From Hyphomonadaceae bacterium (lineage in GTDB: Bacteria > Pseudomonadota > Alphaproteobacteria > Caulobacterales > Hyphomonadaceae): DNA of 64,000 bases. The stretch covers positions 1-64,000 of the forward strand of contig JAOATF010000010.1 of the NCBI GenBank assembly GCA_030158285.1. Direction: 5' to 3'. A model generated the notes under the pieces. It saw nothing but the letters and a program-made list of their open reading frames with translations, did no database searches and had not been told where the DNA came from. The position numbers and the translations under genes are program-made. Shown one piece after another: positions 20,888 through 31,449 of this stretch; within the stretch, counting starts at the first letter, position 1, and every line of letters starts with the position of its first letter.

Positions 20888-22095
20888 TGCCGCCTCCAGA
20901 CGCGTTGATGGAGCGGGTTGGCGCCTATACGGTAGACCAACTCCGCCGGGCGCTCGATGTCCCAGATTGCGAGATCGCAGGATTTGCCCACTTCAAGCGT
21001 GCCGACCTGATCGAGAATCCCGAGCGCGCGGGCGGCCTCGCGGGTGATCCCGGCGAGGCATTCCTCGACGGTCAGTCGGAACAGCGTTGCGCCCAGGTTC
21101 ATTGCCAGCAATAGCGAGGAAAGCGGCGAGGTGCCAGGATTGCAGTCGGTGGCCAGCGCCATTGGCACGCCCGCTGCACGCAGCTTGGCGATGGGCGGCG
21201 GCAAGGTTTCTCGCGTGAAGTAATAGGCCCCCGGGAGCAGGACAGCGACCGTTCCTGCGCATGCCATCGCCGCGACTCCTGCATCATCCAGATGTTCGAG
21301 ATGATCTGCCGACAGTGCGCCATAGCGCGCTGCAAGCGCCGCCCCGTGGCTGTTGGAGAGCTGCTCGGCGTGGAGCTTCACCGGCAAATCGTGTGCTTTC
21401 GCGGCCTGGAACACGCGTTCGATCTGGGCTGGAGTAAAGCCGATCGATTCACAAAATCCGTCGACCGCATCAGCTAGCCCGGCCCGCGCAGCCGCGGGGA
21501 TGATCGCATCGCAAATATGGGCAACATAGCCATCGGCGTCGCCTGCAAACTCGGGGGGCAGGGCGTGAGCGGCGAGCAGGCTGGTCTTGACCATCACGCC
21601 TCGCGCTTCACCCAAGCGGCGGGCGGCGCGGAGCATCTTCAGCTCGTCATCGAGCGAAAGGCCATAGCCCGATTTGATCTCGATGGTTGTCACGCCCTCG
21701 GCGATCAGGGCATCCAGCCGAGGCACGGCGGCTTCAACGAGCTCCGCCTCGCTTGCCGCGCGCGTTGCCTTCATGGTCGAGACTATGCCGCCGCCTGCGA
21801 GAGCAATCTCTTCATAGCTTGCCCCTGCCAGCCGCAGCTCGAACTCATGTGCGCGGTCGCTGGCGTGAACCAGATGGGTGTGGCAATCGATCAGCCCCGG
21901 GGTGATCCAGCGGCGCGCGCAGTCGACCACTTCCGCAGCGCGAAACGCAGGGGCCTCCGTTCTGGAGCCGACGTATACGATCTGGCTGTCCTGGCAGGCG
22001 ATCACACCGTCTTCCACGACACCCGAAGCGGCCATGGTGGCGAGCCGGGCGTTCTGCCAAAGGCGGTCACACGAGAGGACAGACTCGCTGTTCAT
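20884..22095 (-). CDS. hutI: imidazolonepropionase
   Basis: [50 protein letters not shown]. Confidence 0.97.
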   Translation of the reverse strand: MNSESVLSCDRLWQNARLATMAASGVVEDGVIACQDSQIVYVGSRTEAPAFRAAEVVDCARRWITPGLIDCHTHLVHASDRAHEFELRLAGASYEEIALAGGGIVSTMKATRAASEAELVEAAVPRLDALIAEGVTTIEIKSGYGLSLDDELKMLRAARRLGEARGVMVKTSLLAAHALPPEFAGDADGYVAHICDAIIPAAARAGLADAVDGFCESIGFTPAQIERVFQAAKAHDLPVKLHAEQLSNSHGAALAARYGALSADHLEHLDDAGVAAMACAGTVAVLLPGAYYFTRETLPPPIAKLRAAGVPMALATDCNPGTSPLSSLLLAMNLGATLFRLTVEECLAGITREAARALGILDQVGTLEVGKSCDLAIWDIERPAELVYRIGANPLHQRVWRRH

Positions 22096-22121
22096 GCGCT
22101 TAAGAGTTGCAGATAGACCAT

Positions 22122-22139
22122 ATTATGTCTAGACATAAT
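22122..22139. promoter_or_regulatory. candidate HutC operator, perfect 18-bp palindrome
   Basis: ATTATGTCTAGACATAAT in the divergent hutI/hutF intergenic region. Confidence 0.7.
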
Positions 22140-22159
22140 GTGATCCTTCGTAGGGAGTC

Positions 22160-23518
22160 TTGATGTCCGCTTTCTGGTCCACAACGGCACTGCTCCCCAG
22201 CGGGTGGGCGAAAAATGTCCGTTTCAAAGTGGCGGACGGGCTGATTGCGTCGATTGAAACAGATGTGCCCGCCGGGAGTGGCGACGAAATCCACCAGATC
22301 ACTCTGCCTGGCATGGCCAATGTTCACAGCCACGCCTTTCAGCGCGGCATGGCGGGCCTGGCCGAACACCGCGGGGGCAACAGCAACGACAATTTCTGGA
22401 GCTGGCGCGAGGTTATGTACCGCTTCCTCGATCGGCTGACCCCCGACGACATGGGAGCAATCGCTGCAATGGCGTATGCGGAGATGCTCGAAACGGGCTA
22501 CACGCACGTCGGCGAATTTCATTATCTGCACAACGATGCCGCTGGACGGGCCTATGATGACCCAGCCGAACTCGCCGCGCGAATTGTTGCTGCTGCCCAA
22601 GCAACTGGCATCGGCCTGACATTGCTTCCCGTGTTCTACGCCCACAGCAATTTCGGCGGCGAAGCGCCGAACCACGGCCAGCGGCGCTTCATCAAGGGCG
22701 TCGATGGTTTCGCGCACCTGCTCGACGCTTGCCGTTCGCTGCTCTCAAACGGCGATCAACTTGGGATCGCTCCGCACAGCCTGCGCGCAGTGACACCCGA
22801 CGAACTTTCCGCACTGATCGCCATGCATCCTCAGGGTCCGATCCATATTCATGCAGCTGAGCAGCAAAAGGAAGTGCATGACAGTCTGGCTTTTTCAGGC
22901 AAGCGGCCGGTGGAATGGCTGCTTGATGCCGCCGCGCTGGATGATCGCTGGTGCCTGATCCATGCAACCCACATGACCGATGCAGAAACCGATGCGCTGG
23001 CCGCAAGCGGCGCCGTTGCCGGGCTTTGTCCGATAACCGAGGCCAATCTGGGCGACGGGATCTTCCCGGCCTTGCGTTTCCTGGAAGCGGGCGGGCGGAT
23101 CGGTATAGGCACTGATTCGAACGTCTTGATCGACCCGGCCCAGGAATTGCGAGGCCTGGAATACAGCCAGCGCCTTTTGCATCAGGCGCGCAATGTTTTG
23201 GCAAGCGACACTCACCCCTCCGTTGCGCGGCGCCTATTCGAAGAAACGATCGCGGGAGGAGCGCAAGCCATGGGCATCGCGCCCGGGCTGGCCGTGGGTC
23301 ATGCAGCCGATTTCGTGACCCTGAACTCCGGTCATCCGGCGCTCTATGGCCGCCACGGTGATCAGCTCCTGGACGGTTGGATTTTTGCGGCGCGCAACAG
23401 CTGCATCGACACGGTCTGGAAGCGCGGACGACAATTAGTATCGCGGGGCCTTCACAAGGATAGCGCGGCCGTGACGGCGCGCTACCTAGAGGTGGTGGAA
23501 GGGATCATGGCCGAATGA
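22160..23518 (+). CDS. hutF: formimidoylglutamate deiminase
   Basis: MANVHSHAFQRGMAGLAEHR, LPVFYAHSNFGG, GIGTDSNVLIDPAQELR. Confidence 0.95.
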   Translation: MMSAFWSTTALLPSGWAKNVRFKVADGLIASIETDVPAGSGDEIHQITLPGMANVHSHAFQRGMAGLAEHRGGNSNDNFWSWREVMYRFLDRLTPDDMGAIAAMAYAEMLETGYTHVGEFHYLHNDAAGRAYDDPAELAARIVAAAQATGIGLTLLPVFYAHSNFGGEAPNHGQRRFIKGVDGFAHLLDACRSLLSNGDQLGIAPHSLRAVTPDELSALIAMHPQGPIHIHAAEQQKEVHDSLAFSGKRPVEWLLDAAALDDRWCLIHATHMTDAETDALAASGAVAGLCPITEANLGDGIFPALRFLEAGGRIGIGTDSNVLIDPAQELRGLEYSQRLLHQARNVLASDTHPSVARRLFEETIAGGAQAMGIAPGLAVGHAADFVTLNSGHPALYGRHGDQLLDGWIFAARNSCIDTVWKRGRQLVSRGLHKDSAAVTARYLEVVEGIMAE

Positions 23519-24210
23519 CCATTGCGGAACGAATCCGCTCGGAGATCGAAGAGCGCATTGCCTCAGGCGAATGGTCGCCGGGCCATCGCATTCCCTTCGA
23601 GCACGAGCTCGTCGCCCAATATGGCTGCGCACGAGCAACCGTTGGCACGGCGCTTACCGCGCTCGTCCGCACCGGCCTGCTCGAACGACGGCGCAAGGCG
23701 GGAACTTTTGTAGCCTATCCGCACGTGCAATCCGCCGTACTCGACATTCCAGACATTGGCAAAGCCATCGCCGAGCGCACTGGCAGCTACCGCTTTGACC
23801 TGCTGGCCTCAGACATCCGCCAGGACGACGGCCTCAGCGGAAATTTTGCCAGCGGAACCCGACTTCGGCGCCTTGTTGGCATACATCAGGGCCAGGATGG
23901 TCCGTTCGCGTTTGAAGACCGTCTGATCAGTCTTGATAGCGTGCCAGCAGCGCGCGATGCAGACTTCACCGTCCAATCCCCCAGTTCCTGGCTGATCCAG
24001 TCCGTGCCCTGGACACAGGCCAGGCACCGGATCAGTGCGGTCGGCGCCAGTGCAGAAGTCAGCACCCATCTCGCCATTCCGCGCTACACGCCTTGCCTGC
24101 TGGTCGAACGCTGGACCTGGCGCACCGGGGAACCGGTCACCTATGTATGCCAGACATTCCGTGGAGATCGGTTCGATCTGGTTGCGACCTTTACGCCGGA
24201 AGGGCGCTGA
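23515..24210 (+). CDS. hutC: GntR/HutC-family histidine utilization repressor
   Basis: N-terminal GntR wHTH (RIPFEHELVAQYGCARATVGTALTALVRTGLLERRRKAGTFVA), UTRA C-terminus; ATGA overlap with hutF. Confidence 0.93.
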   Translation: MTIAERIRSEIEERIASGEWSPGHRIPFEHELVAQYGCARATVGTALTALVRTGLLERRRKAGTFVAYPHVQSAVLDIPDIGKAIAERTGSYRFDLLASDIRQDDGLSGNFASGTRLRRLVGIHQGQDGPFAFEDRLISLDSVPAARDADFTVQSPSSWLIQSVPWTQARHRISAVGASAEVSTHLAIPRYTPCLLVERWTWRTGEPVTYVCQTFRGDRFDLVATFTPEGR

Positions 24211-24284
24211 GATGAGAGAGCGGTGAAGGATGACGGCATGAAACCATTTGGCCATTCATGCTCGGCATACTCATCACGTCACGG

Positions 24285-24420
24285 CGCTCGAATGGCGACC
24301 ACACGCCGCCTCCAGCTCCATCAGCCCCTCGGCCGCGAAGGCGATCATGTCGCGCAGGAATTGGGCGTCGGGGCTCTTCTCGAGGAGCGTACGAAGCGCC
24401 ATCGAGTCGCCTGTCAAGGA
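24285..24420 (-). pseudogene. N-terminal fragment of an IS256/Mutator-family transposase
   Basis: Minus-strand reading SLTGDSMALRTLLEKSPDAQFLRDMIAFAAEGLMELEAACGRHS resembles IS256-family N-termini; no catalytic part follows. Confidence 0.5.
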
Positions 24421-24819
24421 TGCGTGCTCGGTTCAGGTTGCTGGCGTTGCAACCCAACCCTGACGGCGATTTCCGGTGACGACCCAGCGCAAGGGTCGGC
24501 GCAGGTAGACTCTTGTGGTCCGCGCCCCGCCGCTCGCAAAGCTCCTACGCCCCGTCCGGGGACACGACCCATGCTTACGTCGGCGCATTTGTACTCGCAA
24601 CAGCGGCCTTTCTCGGCCTGTTCTGGCGCGGCTAGAGCCAAAGGCGCAAGCAAAACACTGCGCAACCATACCAACGACGCCTTTTGGGCGACGTGCTGCC
24701 TGATCGGCGGGGCATCAGCGACCGGCAATTCACGCGCGCCGCTGCCATTGGTAACATCCTGTCTGGCTCGGCGAAGTTGGGGCCGTCTCAGGACGATCCG
24801 ATGTGCCGCTCTTGCTGAA

Positions 24820-26112
24820 TCAAGGCGCTGTTGCTGGTCTTCGGCGCCAGCGGAGTGCCACAAACGCCGCGACGATGATGATGACGGCCCAGCCAATGAG
24901 CAGGCCAGTCAAGCTCGATGTCACCTCAGACAGCACGGTCAAGACATCGACTTGCCCAGCATTCCAAAAGACCCATTCGCCCCCAATTTCCGTCGCCAGA
25001 AGCCGCGTGCCAGTCTCGAGGACGATGATGCCATTGCCGGTGTCCGGATCGACGCGGGCAGTCGTGTTGATCGCTGGAGAATTGTCGCCGTCATGACCGA
25101 CTATGAGGCCTCCCGTCGGGTTCGGCGCATAGAGTATCTGGCCGAGTCCCCAAATCGGCGCGCCGTAGCGGCTGGCCTCCACAGCGCGCATCGCCAACAC
25201 TGTCTCAGGCCTCAACACACCCCGACCGGGCAGGGCGCCGTCAGGGCCCGAGCCTTGTGCCTGGACAAAGAGCACCAGGTCATTGACCGATGTGTAGAGC
25301 GACGCCGCCGCGAGAGCGGTAAAACTGAAATGCGTGGCTTCGGCGCCGTCGGGCGCATAGAACGTTGCGACGCGCGGCCGCGTGGCGTCGTCGAGCACAA
25401 ACGTCGACTGCGTCATGCCCAAGGGTATCAGCACGGCGGTCCGCATGTAGTCGTTGAAGGATTCACCGGAGACTTCTTCAACAAGCAGCTGCAACAGCGT
25501 GTATCCGCCGCCGGAATAGCGCCAGTCCGTTCCCGGCTCGTATCCGACAATCACCGCGCCATCCGCGCCGGGGGATCGATCCGCGGCGCGTGTGAGTGAT
25601 TGCTCCAGCGTCTGGATCGGTTGACCAGGTGCGAAGCCACCGTACCCAAGACCGTCGGTCAATCCGGCTGTATGGCTCAAGATCCGTCGCACGGTTACAT
25701 CGCTATTGTAGGGGCTGGCTGGCAGCGCCCAACGCTTAAGATACCGCGAGACTGGCGCATCCAGGTCGAGACGACCTTGCTCAACCAGCTTCATGACGCC
25801 CCACGCAGTCACCCACTTGCTGAGCGAAGCGACCTGAAAAAGGCTGTCGCCGTTGACCGGTGCGCCGATCGACTGGAAGTGGGTCGCCACGACGCGGCCG
25901 TGTTCGACCAGCGCGAAGGCCGCGTTGCCCCGGCTTTCCTTGTCGAGTTTCGCTGAAGCGGCCGCGGCGAACGCCGGGGCATCGCCGCGCGGCGCCAAAG
26001 GCTGACGAAGCCAGCCGCCTAACGCGTTGCCTCCGACAAGCACAGCCCACAGCAAGAGGGCAACGATCGTCAGTCCGCCTGCGACCAGTATCCTTCTCAT
26101 CGCCAGACTCAT
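24820..26112 (-). CDS. serine hydrolase, class C beta-lactamase/esterase-like, with C-terminal TM segments
   Basis: SLFQVASLSKWVTAWG (SxxK), YSGGGYTLLQ (YxN-like region), DGDNSP. Confidence 0.85.
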   Translation of the reverse strand: MSLAMRRILVAGGLTIVALLLWAVLVGGNALGGWLRQPLAPRGDAPAFAAAASAKLDKESRGNAAFALVEHGRVVATHFQSIGAPVNGDSLFQVASLSKWVTAWGVMKLVEQGRLDLDAPVSRYLKRWALPASPYNSDVTVRRILSHTAGLTDGLGYGGFAPGQPIQTLEQSLTRAADRSPGADGAVIVGYEPGTDWRYSGGGYTLLQLLVEEVSGESFNDYMRTAVLIPLGMTQSTFVLDDATRPRVATFYAPDGAEATHFSFTALAAASLYTSVNDLVLFVQAQGSGPDGALPGRGVLRPETVLAMRAVEASRYGAPIWGLGQILYAPNPTGGLIVGHDGDNSPAINTTARVDPDTGNGIIVLETGTRLLATEIGGEWVFWNAGQVDVLTVLSEVTSSLTGLLIGWAVIIIVAAFVALRWRRRPATAP

Positions 26113-26449
26113 TTCACGGCAACCGAAAGGTGGCAATCCGAGCGCCGCCGCGGGCGCGCTGTCGGCGACGTCTGATGTTACCTGCAGGGAATGGGCGGAC
26201 GGCAACTGACGTGAGCAACCTCGCCATAGGTAACGCTGTTGCCGGCTCGGCGTTCGTGGCCCACAGGTATCGTTCGTCATTCAACGTTGGGGAGGCCCGA
26301 AATCCTGGGGCAGGTCAATTTCGGCGACGCACCTCGATATGCCGCAGCGTGTCGACAGCATCACGACTACATCGCATAAGTGAGACGAAGGTTTTAGGGG
26401 TCTGATTGCACGCTGCGCGACGCTTCCGCAGAAGTAAGGGGAAATTCAG

Positions 26450-28507
26450 TTGGCGAATAAACCATCCGCACGTTCCTCCGGGGCGCTGCTCAAGTACTGC
26501 GCGGCTGGCCTGTTCCTGATCTTCGCTGGCCTGCTTGCCCAGTCGGGGCTCGCTCAGTCGCCGCTGAATTTCGAATCTGCGATGGCGCGCTACAATCAGG
26601 GAGAATTCAACAGCGCGCGCACCGCCCTTGAGGCGCTTGCGCAAGCTGGCGATCCGCGGGCGCAATACACTCTCGGTGTGATGATGCTTGAAGGCAAAGG
26701 TGGTGCGAAAGATCTATCCGGCGCGCTCGGCTGGTTTCACAAGGCAGTTGAACAAGGCAACGTATCAGCCGCCAAGGGGCTCGCCGGCATGTACGACGAA
26801 GGCATCGGCATGGCGGAAGACAATGTCGAGGCCGCCCGCTGGTATCGCATCGCCGCAGACAAGGGTGACGCCGACGCGCAATACAATCTCGGCCTTCTCT
26901 ACCTGGCCGGCGAGGGCGTGGCGAAGGATGCTGCAACCGCCGTCAGCTGGTGGCGTAAGTCCGCCGATCAGGGAGAAGCCAACGCGCAGTACAACATGGG
27001 CATCGCCTACGCAAAGGGAGTCGGCGTCGCCAGCGATCGTGCGCAAAACCTCTACTGGATGCGCCGCGCGGCGGCTCAAGGCTACCAGCAGGCAGTCGAG
27101 GCCGCGGCGCGGCTCAGCGCCGAGGCAACCGCAGCGGAGCTGGCGGAAGTGGCGAAGCTCGAAACGGCCAGAGGGCCGATCCCAAAATCGGAAACCGCAC
27201 GCGTAGACGCTGCAAGACTGGCGACCTCGAGTGCAGCGGCCGCGCGTGCCGGATCAGTGCGTCTCGACGCCGCGAAAGACGGAAGCCAGGCGACGACTGC
27301 AGCTTCGGGATCGTCCCCCGCAGCTTCACGGTTATCCCAAACGGCCCTTAGTCCGACCGACAGCGCGATCGCAAGTTATCTGAATACTACGCTCCCTGCG
27401 ATCGAGCGGATGAAGCCCTTTATCGGCCAGCCCGAGGCCGCGCGCGCGGCGGCCTTTGCAGGGATGGGGCTCCCGGAAGCGGCATGCAATGCAGCGGCGC
27501 GCGATGCGATCTATGCCAGGGAAAAGCTAGCTGAGGGTGCGGCCGAAATCTGCAGCGGCCTGATCGCCTGGATGCAGGCAGACGAAATCTCCGCCTGCAG
27601 CGAAGTAAAACACTCGAAGTCCGATCTTGCGACCACCGATCAGGCGAATCCGGCCATCCTGAACCGGCACATCGAGACCGACGTGCCCGGCACGCGCCTG
27701 CAACTTCAGCAGGCCGCAGGCTGCGCACAGAAAGACATCACCTATTGGGGCGGCGCGGTCATCCAGATCTATGATGAACTGTCGCGGAGCGTTTCTCTGA
27801 CGGGAGACATGGTTGTCTCAGCGCCCGGCAACGCGCCTTTGACCACCAAGCAGTTCGATCACAAGCTCTTCCAGTGTCACCTAGCGAGGAACCTCGACGA
27901 CACCCGGAAATCGGCAGTTGTGGAGGCGGCCAACGACGGTTGCTATGTGATGTATGATCTCGCGGCCAGGAATGTGCAGGGGGCGTGCGAGTCGATCGAA
28001 ACGGGCCTGAAGACAATCGACGCCATCGGCGCCGGTGACCCATTCGCGCGCGAGGCTCCTGCCGTGAGAACGTTGCTCATCGACAGTTTCAGCGACCTGA
28101 CCTGTGGGCCGATCCTGACGGCCGCTCATGCAGAGGCAAGAGCGGCAGCCGCGAAATTGAAGCAGGCGGAAGAAGCCAAGGCGGCGCAAGCGGCTTATGA
28201 CGCGGCATGGGCGACCTACAACGATCTGCAAATCAAGATCGCCGACATCTATGAAGAACTGAGCCTGTGGGGTGACGGGTATGTTCCAGCGACTGCTGAC
28301 GACATTGAATACGCAAGTGTTGAAGACGGTTATTGCCAAATATATTTTCGTCTTAGCAGCACGCAAGGACATATTATGGATACGGCTAGAAAAATACACC
28401 GAATGCTGCCCAACGGCGACAATGCCACCATGGTGAAGTCTGAAGAAATTTTAAAAGACGAGCTCAACATTGCTCGCGTTGAGTGGTGTCAGCTGGGAAA
28501 AGAATAG
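26450..28507 (+). CDS. Sel1-like repeat (tetratricopeptide-like) protein, secreted or anchored
   Basis: At least four Sel1 repeats (ARWYRIAADKGDADAQYNLGLLYLAGEGVAKD etc.) plus long C-terminal domain. Confidence 0.85.
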   Translation: MANKPSARSSGALLKYCAAGLFLIFAGLLAQSGLAQSPLNFESAMARYNQGEFNSARTALEALAQAGDPRAQYTLGVMMLEGKGGAKDLSGALGWFHKAVEQGNVSAAKGLAGMYDEGIGMAEDNVEAARWYRIAADKGDADAQYNLGLLYLAGEGVAKDAATAVSWWRKSADQGEANAQYNMGIAYAKGVGVASDRAQNLYWMRRAAAQGYQQAVEAAARLSAEATAAELAEVAKLETARGPIPKSETARVDAARLATSSAAAARAGSVRLDAAKDGSQATTAASGSSPAASRLSQTALSPTDSAIASYLNTTLPAIERMKPFIGQPEAARAAAFAGMGLPEAACNAAARDAIYAREKLAEGAAEICSGLIAWMQADEISACSEVKHSKSDLATTDQANPAILNRHIETDVPGTRLQLQQAAGCAQKDITYWGGAVIQIYDELSRSVSLTGDMVVSAPGNAPLTTKQFDHKLFQCHLARNLDDTRKSAVVEAANDGCYVMYDLAARNVQGACESIETGLKTIDAIGAGDPFAREAPAVRTLLIDSFSDLTCGPILTAAHAEARAAAAKLKQAEEAKAAQAAYDAAWATYNDLQIKIADIYEELSLWGDGYVPATADDIEYASVEDGYCQIYFRLSSTQGHIMDTARKIHRMLPNGDNATMVKSEEILKDELNIARVEWCQLGKE

Positions 28508-28694
28508 AATAGCTTTGTACGAGTGACAAAGTATGTGCTCGTGTTTGTATTGGCGCCTGCATGTGGCAAAAGAAGTTCCCGACTTTGTTGTCGTCGATAA
28601 AACGAAGACTTATCCCATTCCTTAGAGTTTTGCAGACCGGTGTCTCGGTGGGTGCCCGCCTCTGACCGATGGCGGTCGGGAGCAACCTGCGCAG

Positions 28695-28785
28695 TGTCGC
28701 GTATTGGGCGATGACCCGCCGCAACGCGACGCGCGCCCTGAATGTCCGATCTGGATCGACTCTGCCGGATCGCCACAATTTGGGC
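28695..28785 (+). repeat. dispersed ~90-bp intergenic repeat, copy A
   Basis: TGTCGCnnnTTGGGCGAnGAnCCG ... 62-bp register ... CGACTCnGCCGGATCGCC. Confidence 0.7.
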
Positions 28786-28898
28786 GTGGCCGATTCAGGG
28801 CCCGAACCGGACGGTCGCGGTGCGCATAGTTCGGAAATCTTGGAGCAAGTCACACGGCATGCTTAGAGATCTGCTGGAGTGCGGCATTGCCTGCGCCG

Positions 28899-29534
28899 TC
28901 AAAGCTCTCGGCCAGCCGGCGCTTGAATTTGCTCTGGAACGTCGCGCCTCGGATCTAGGACGCCCGGCATATCCCACTCACCTTCGGGCCTGAGCAAAAC
29001 AAAAGGATCGGTGTCGAATGCGATCGCCTTCGGATGTTCGGGCAATGGAATTTCGATCGTGCGGTAGGCAAAACCTGAGAACTCGAAGTCGGAAGCGTCG
29101 TCGACGTTGCAGGTCATGACATGCCGCCACATCCCTTCCAGCCTAGCCTGCATGTGGGCCAGCATGCGCCGGTACCCTTTGCGTGATGCGATTTCGAATG
29201 CATTCGCCATAAGGTGCGTGAGGACGGGGCCGCCGCGCCGCTGCGGATTTATGCAGACGCGCTCGACCTTACAAAACGCACTGAAAAAGCGGAGCCGCAA
29301 CGATCCGACGGGTTCGCCGCCTTCCGTCGCCAGCAGATGTAAGGCGCAAAGGTCGTTGCCATCGAACTCTTCGTCGTAGGGGCATGCTTGCTCCGCCATG
29401 TAGCTGAGGGCGCGCAAGATCGATACCCGTTGCAGATCGTCCAGCGTCCGGACAACGGCGACACGAATATCATTCTGATTGTGTCGCCGTTCGGTGTTCT
29501 TGAGCGGCAGACATCCGATGGACGGGAGCGTCAT
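28899..29534 (-). CDS. GNAT-family acyltransferase-like protein
   Basis: VGSLRLRFFSAFCKVERVCINPQRRGGPVLTHLMANAFEIASRKGYRRMLAHMQ. Confidence 0.6.
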   Translation of the reverse strand: MTLPSIGCLPLKNTERRHNQNDIRVAVVRTLDDLQRVSILRALSYMAEQACPYDEEFDGNDLCALHLLATEGGEPVGSLRLRFFSAFCKVERVCINPQRRGGPVLTHLMANAFEIASRKGYRRMLAHMQARLEGMWRHVMTCNVDDASDFEFSGFAYRTIEIPLPEHPKAIAFDTDPFVLLRPEGEWDMPGVLDPRRDVPEQIQAPAGREL

Positions 29535-30175
29535 CGGTCCTCGCTCCTTTGCTCGCCGAGAATGAACAGATCCGGGCGTTCGGGCGCCAATCGCCTGAAG
29601 CCAAAACCGGCCATAGCCTCCGCCCCGGCAAGGCTGGCGGCGCGTCCGTAGATGCGAAGGCCGGACATCGGGCCTTTGAGCCAAGTGTCCGTCGTCCGCA
29701 TGATTGCGCGCCGTGCCGCCTTCGATGTTCCTCCTGCAAACCAGAGGTATACCGCCGAAATCTCCTGGCCCGGTTCGCATAGCTCGTCGAGACGCGGTGT
29801 TTTGTAGCCAAAGCGTCCCGAACGCAGCGACGCTTCACCATCCCAAGAAAGCGGCAATATCAGCCAGACCCCCGTGATCCTCGTCAAGACTTCCGGTTCA
29901 CGGTGGATCCACGCCGTTCCATGCGTATGCCCGTGCGCGCTCGCCAGCGCCCAAAGCGGCGCAAGCTGCATTTGCATGAGGTCCTCGCAGAACCTGTGTG
30001 TGGCTTCGAGCTCGCCAAGTTCGGCCGGACGAAAGCCATGTGCGCCAGCGTGCGCCGAAGCCGACTTGAGGTCCCACATCCGGCAGCTCAAGTAGTGCTC
30101 GTTCGCTTTCGCGCCAACAAGGGCCGCCTGCGGCAGGGATGGCGTCTTGATCGCAACTGCGGAATCTATAGTCAT
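29531..30175 (-). CDS. hypothetical protein, possibly GNAT-like; overlaps the downstream gene by 4 bp
   Basis: 214-aa ORF with translationally coupled overlap; C-terminus LRIYGRAASLAGAEAMAGFGFRRL. Confidence 0.6.
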   Translation of the reverse strand: MTIDSAVAIKTPSLPQAALVGAKANEHYLSCRMWDLKSASAHAGAHGFRPAELGELEATHRFCEDLMQMQLAPLWALASAHGHTHGTAWIHREPEVLTRITGVWLILPLSWDGEASLRSGRFGYKTPRLDELCEPGQEISAVYLWFAGGTSKAARRAIMRTTDTWLKGPMSGLRIYGRAASLAGAEAMAGFGFRRLAPERPDLFILGEQRSEDR

Positions 30176-30276
30176 CTTCTATGTCATCCTGACGTGAACG
30201 ACCTTAGTGTGCTGCTTCCGATAGACTTATCCAGCGGTCATTGTTTGATAGGGGGACTGCAGAATGAGGGGTATTC

Positions 30277-31236
30277 GTGGATCTCCGGACGCTTGATTGG
30301 GCGCGCTTGAAAGTTTTCCAGGCTGTGGCCGAGCAAGGCAGCCTGAGTGCTGGCGCGGCAATCCTCTCCGTCAGCCAGGCAAAGGTCTCGCGCGACATGG
30401 AAGACCTTGAAATGACAATCGGGCAGCAGCTTTTCATTCGCTCTACGCGCGGGATACAACTGACACCGCTCGGAGCAGATGTTCTGCGTTCCGTGAGAAA
30501 CATGGCGGAATCGGCGCGGGCCATCTCGGCGCGCATCACCGAAGTCGATCAAGTGCCTAACGTGGTGATTGCGACACACGACGCGATCGCGACTTACTGG
30601 CTGGCGCCTCGCCTTGCCGAACTCCTACTTCAACGACCAGACATCGATGTGACGATCAAGGTGGTTCAGGACACGCCAAACCTGTTCGCCGGAGACGCAG
30701 ATATTTCGATCCAGTATGATGTGCCGACAGCTCCCAATTTGATTGCGCGCCAGCTTTGCTGGTTACACTACATTCTGTATGCCAGCCCCAGTTACCTCGC
30801 GCAGCGCGGCGTGCCGGAAGACATGTTTGATCTCGGCAAGCACAAATTCCTCACGCACGTTGGCTATCTCAAACAGCGCGAAGCCTGGGCGGCCAAGACG
30901 CCTGCCTGGCTAGAAATTCTGCGTCGGTCATTTCAGTCCAATTCGAGTACGGTGCTGCTGGAATCCTGTGCGGCGGGCGCTGGCATCGCGCCGATGCCGT
31001 CATATGTGTCGGACTTCGATACGCGTGTGCTTCCACTCGCTCATATACCGCCGCTTGCGAGCGCGCGCCTTTGGCTGGCCTATCCTGAGCGGATCAGGGG
31101 AATGAGCGCCCATGAAGCTGTTCTCGACTGGTTGCGGGACGCCTTCGACCCGCAGCCGTATGCCGCATTTCGCGAAACCTACGCCGCGCCGCAGGCCCGG
31201 GCGCTGCCGAACAGTAAAGCCCTGATCGGCAAGTAG
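30277..31236 (+). CDS. LysR-family transcriptional regulator
   Basis: N-terminal HTH LDWARLKVFQAVAEQGSLSAGAAILSVSQAKVSRDMEDLEMTIGQQLFIRSTRGIQLT. Confidence 0.92.
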   Translation: MDLRTLDWARLKVFQAVAEQGSLSAGAAILSVSQAKVSRDMEDLEMTIGQQLFIRSTRGIQLTPLGADVLRSVRNMAESARAISARITEVDQVPNVVIATHDAIATYWLAPRLAELLLQRPDIDVTIKVVQDTPNLFAGDADISIQYDVPTAPNLIARQLCWLHYILYASPSYLAQRGVPEDMFDLGKHKFLTHVGYLKQREAWAAKTPAWLEILRRSFQSNSSTVLLESCAAGAGIAPMPSYVSDFDTRVLPLAHIPPLASARLWLAYPERIRGMSAHEAVLDWLRDAFDPQPYAAFRETYAAPQARALPNSKALIGK

Positions 31237-31449
31237 ACATCACTGCGCCCTCGCACCGCGCGGGAGAGAGTGAAGCTCTCCTCAAATTGTCATACCCGCC
31301 ATAGCTATATGTATGAGGTGCGGCTCGTTTCAGGCTGCTAGCGTTTGGCATCCCGCCCTGGGTTGGGGCAACGGCGGGGCGGCTGCGTCCACGCGCTCTC
31401 GCAGCCGCCCTTGCCATGCCCGTGCGGCCAAGCGAGCAGCGATGTGACC

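Noticed and set aside
24223-25599. 458-aa plus-strand ORF opposite the serine hydrolase
   Set aside because: Antisense shadow of a well-supported minus-strand gene; Arg-rich composition.
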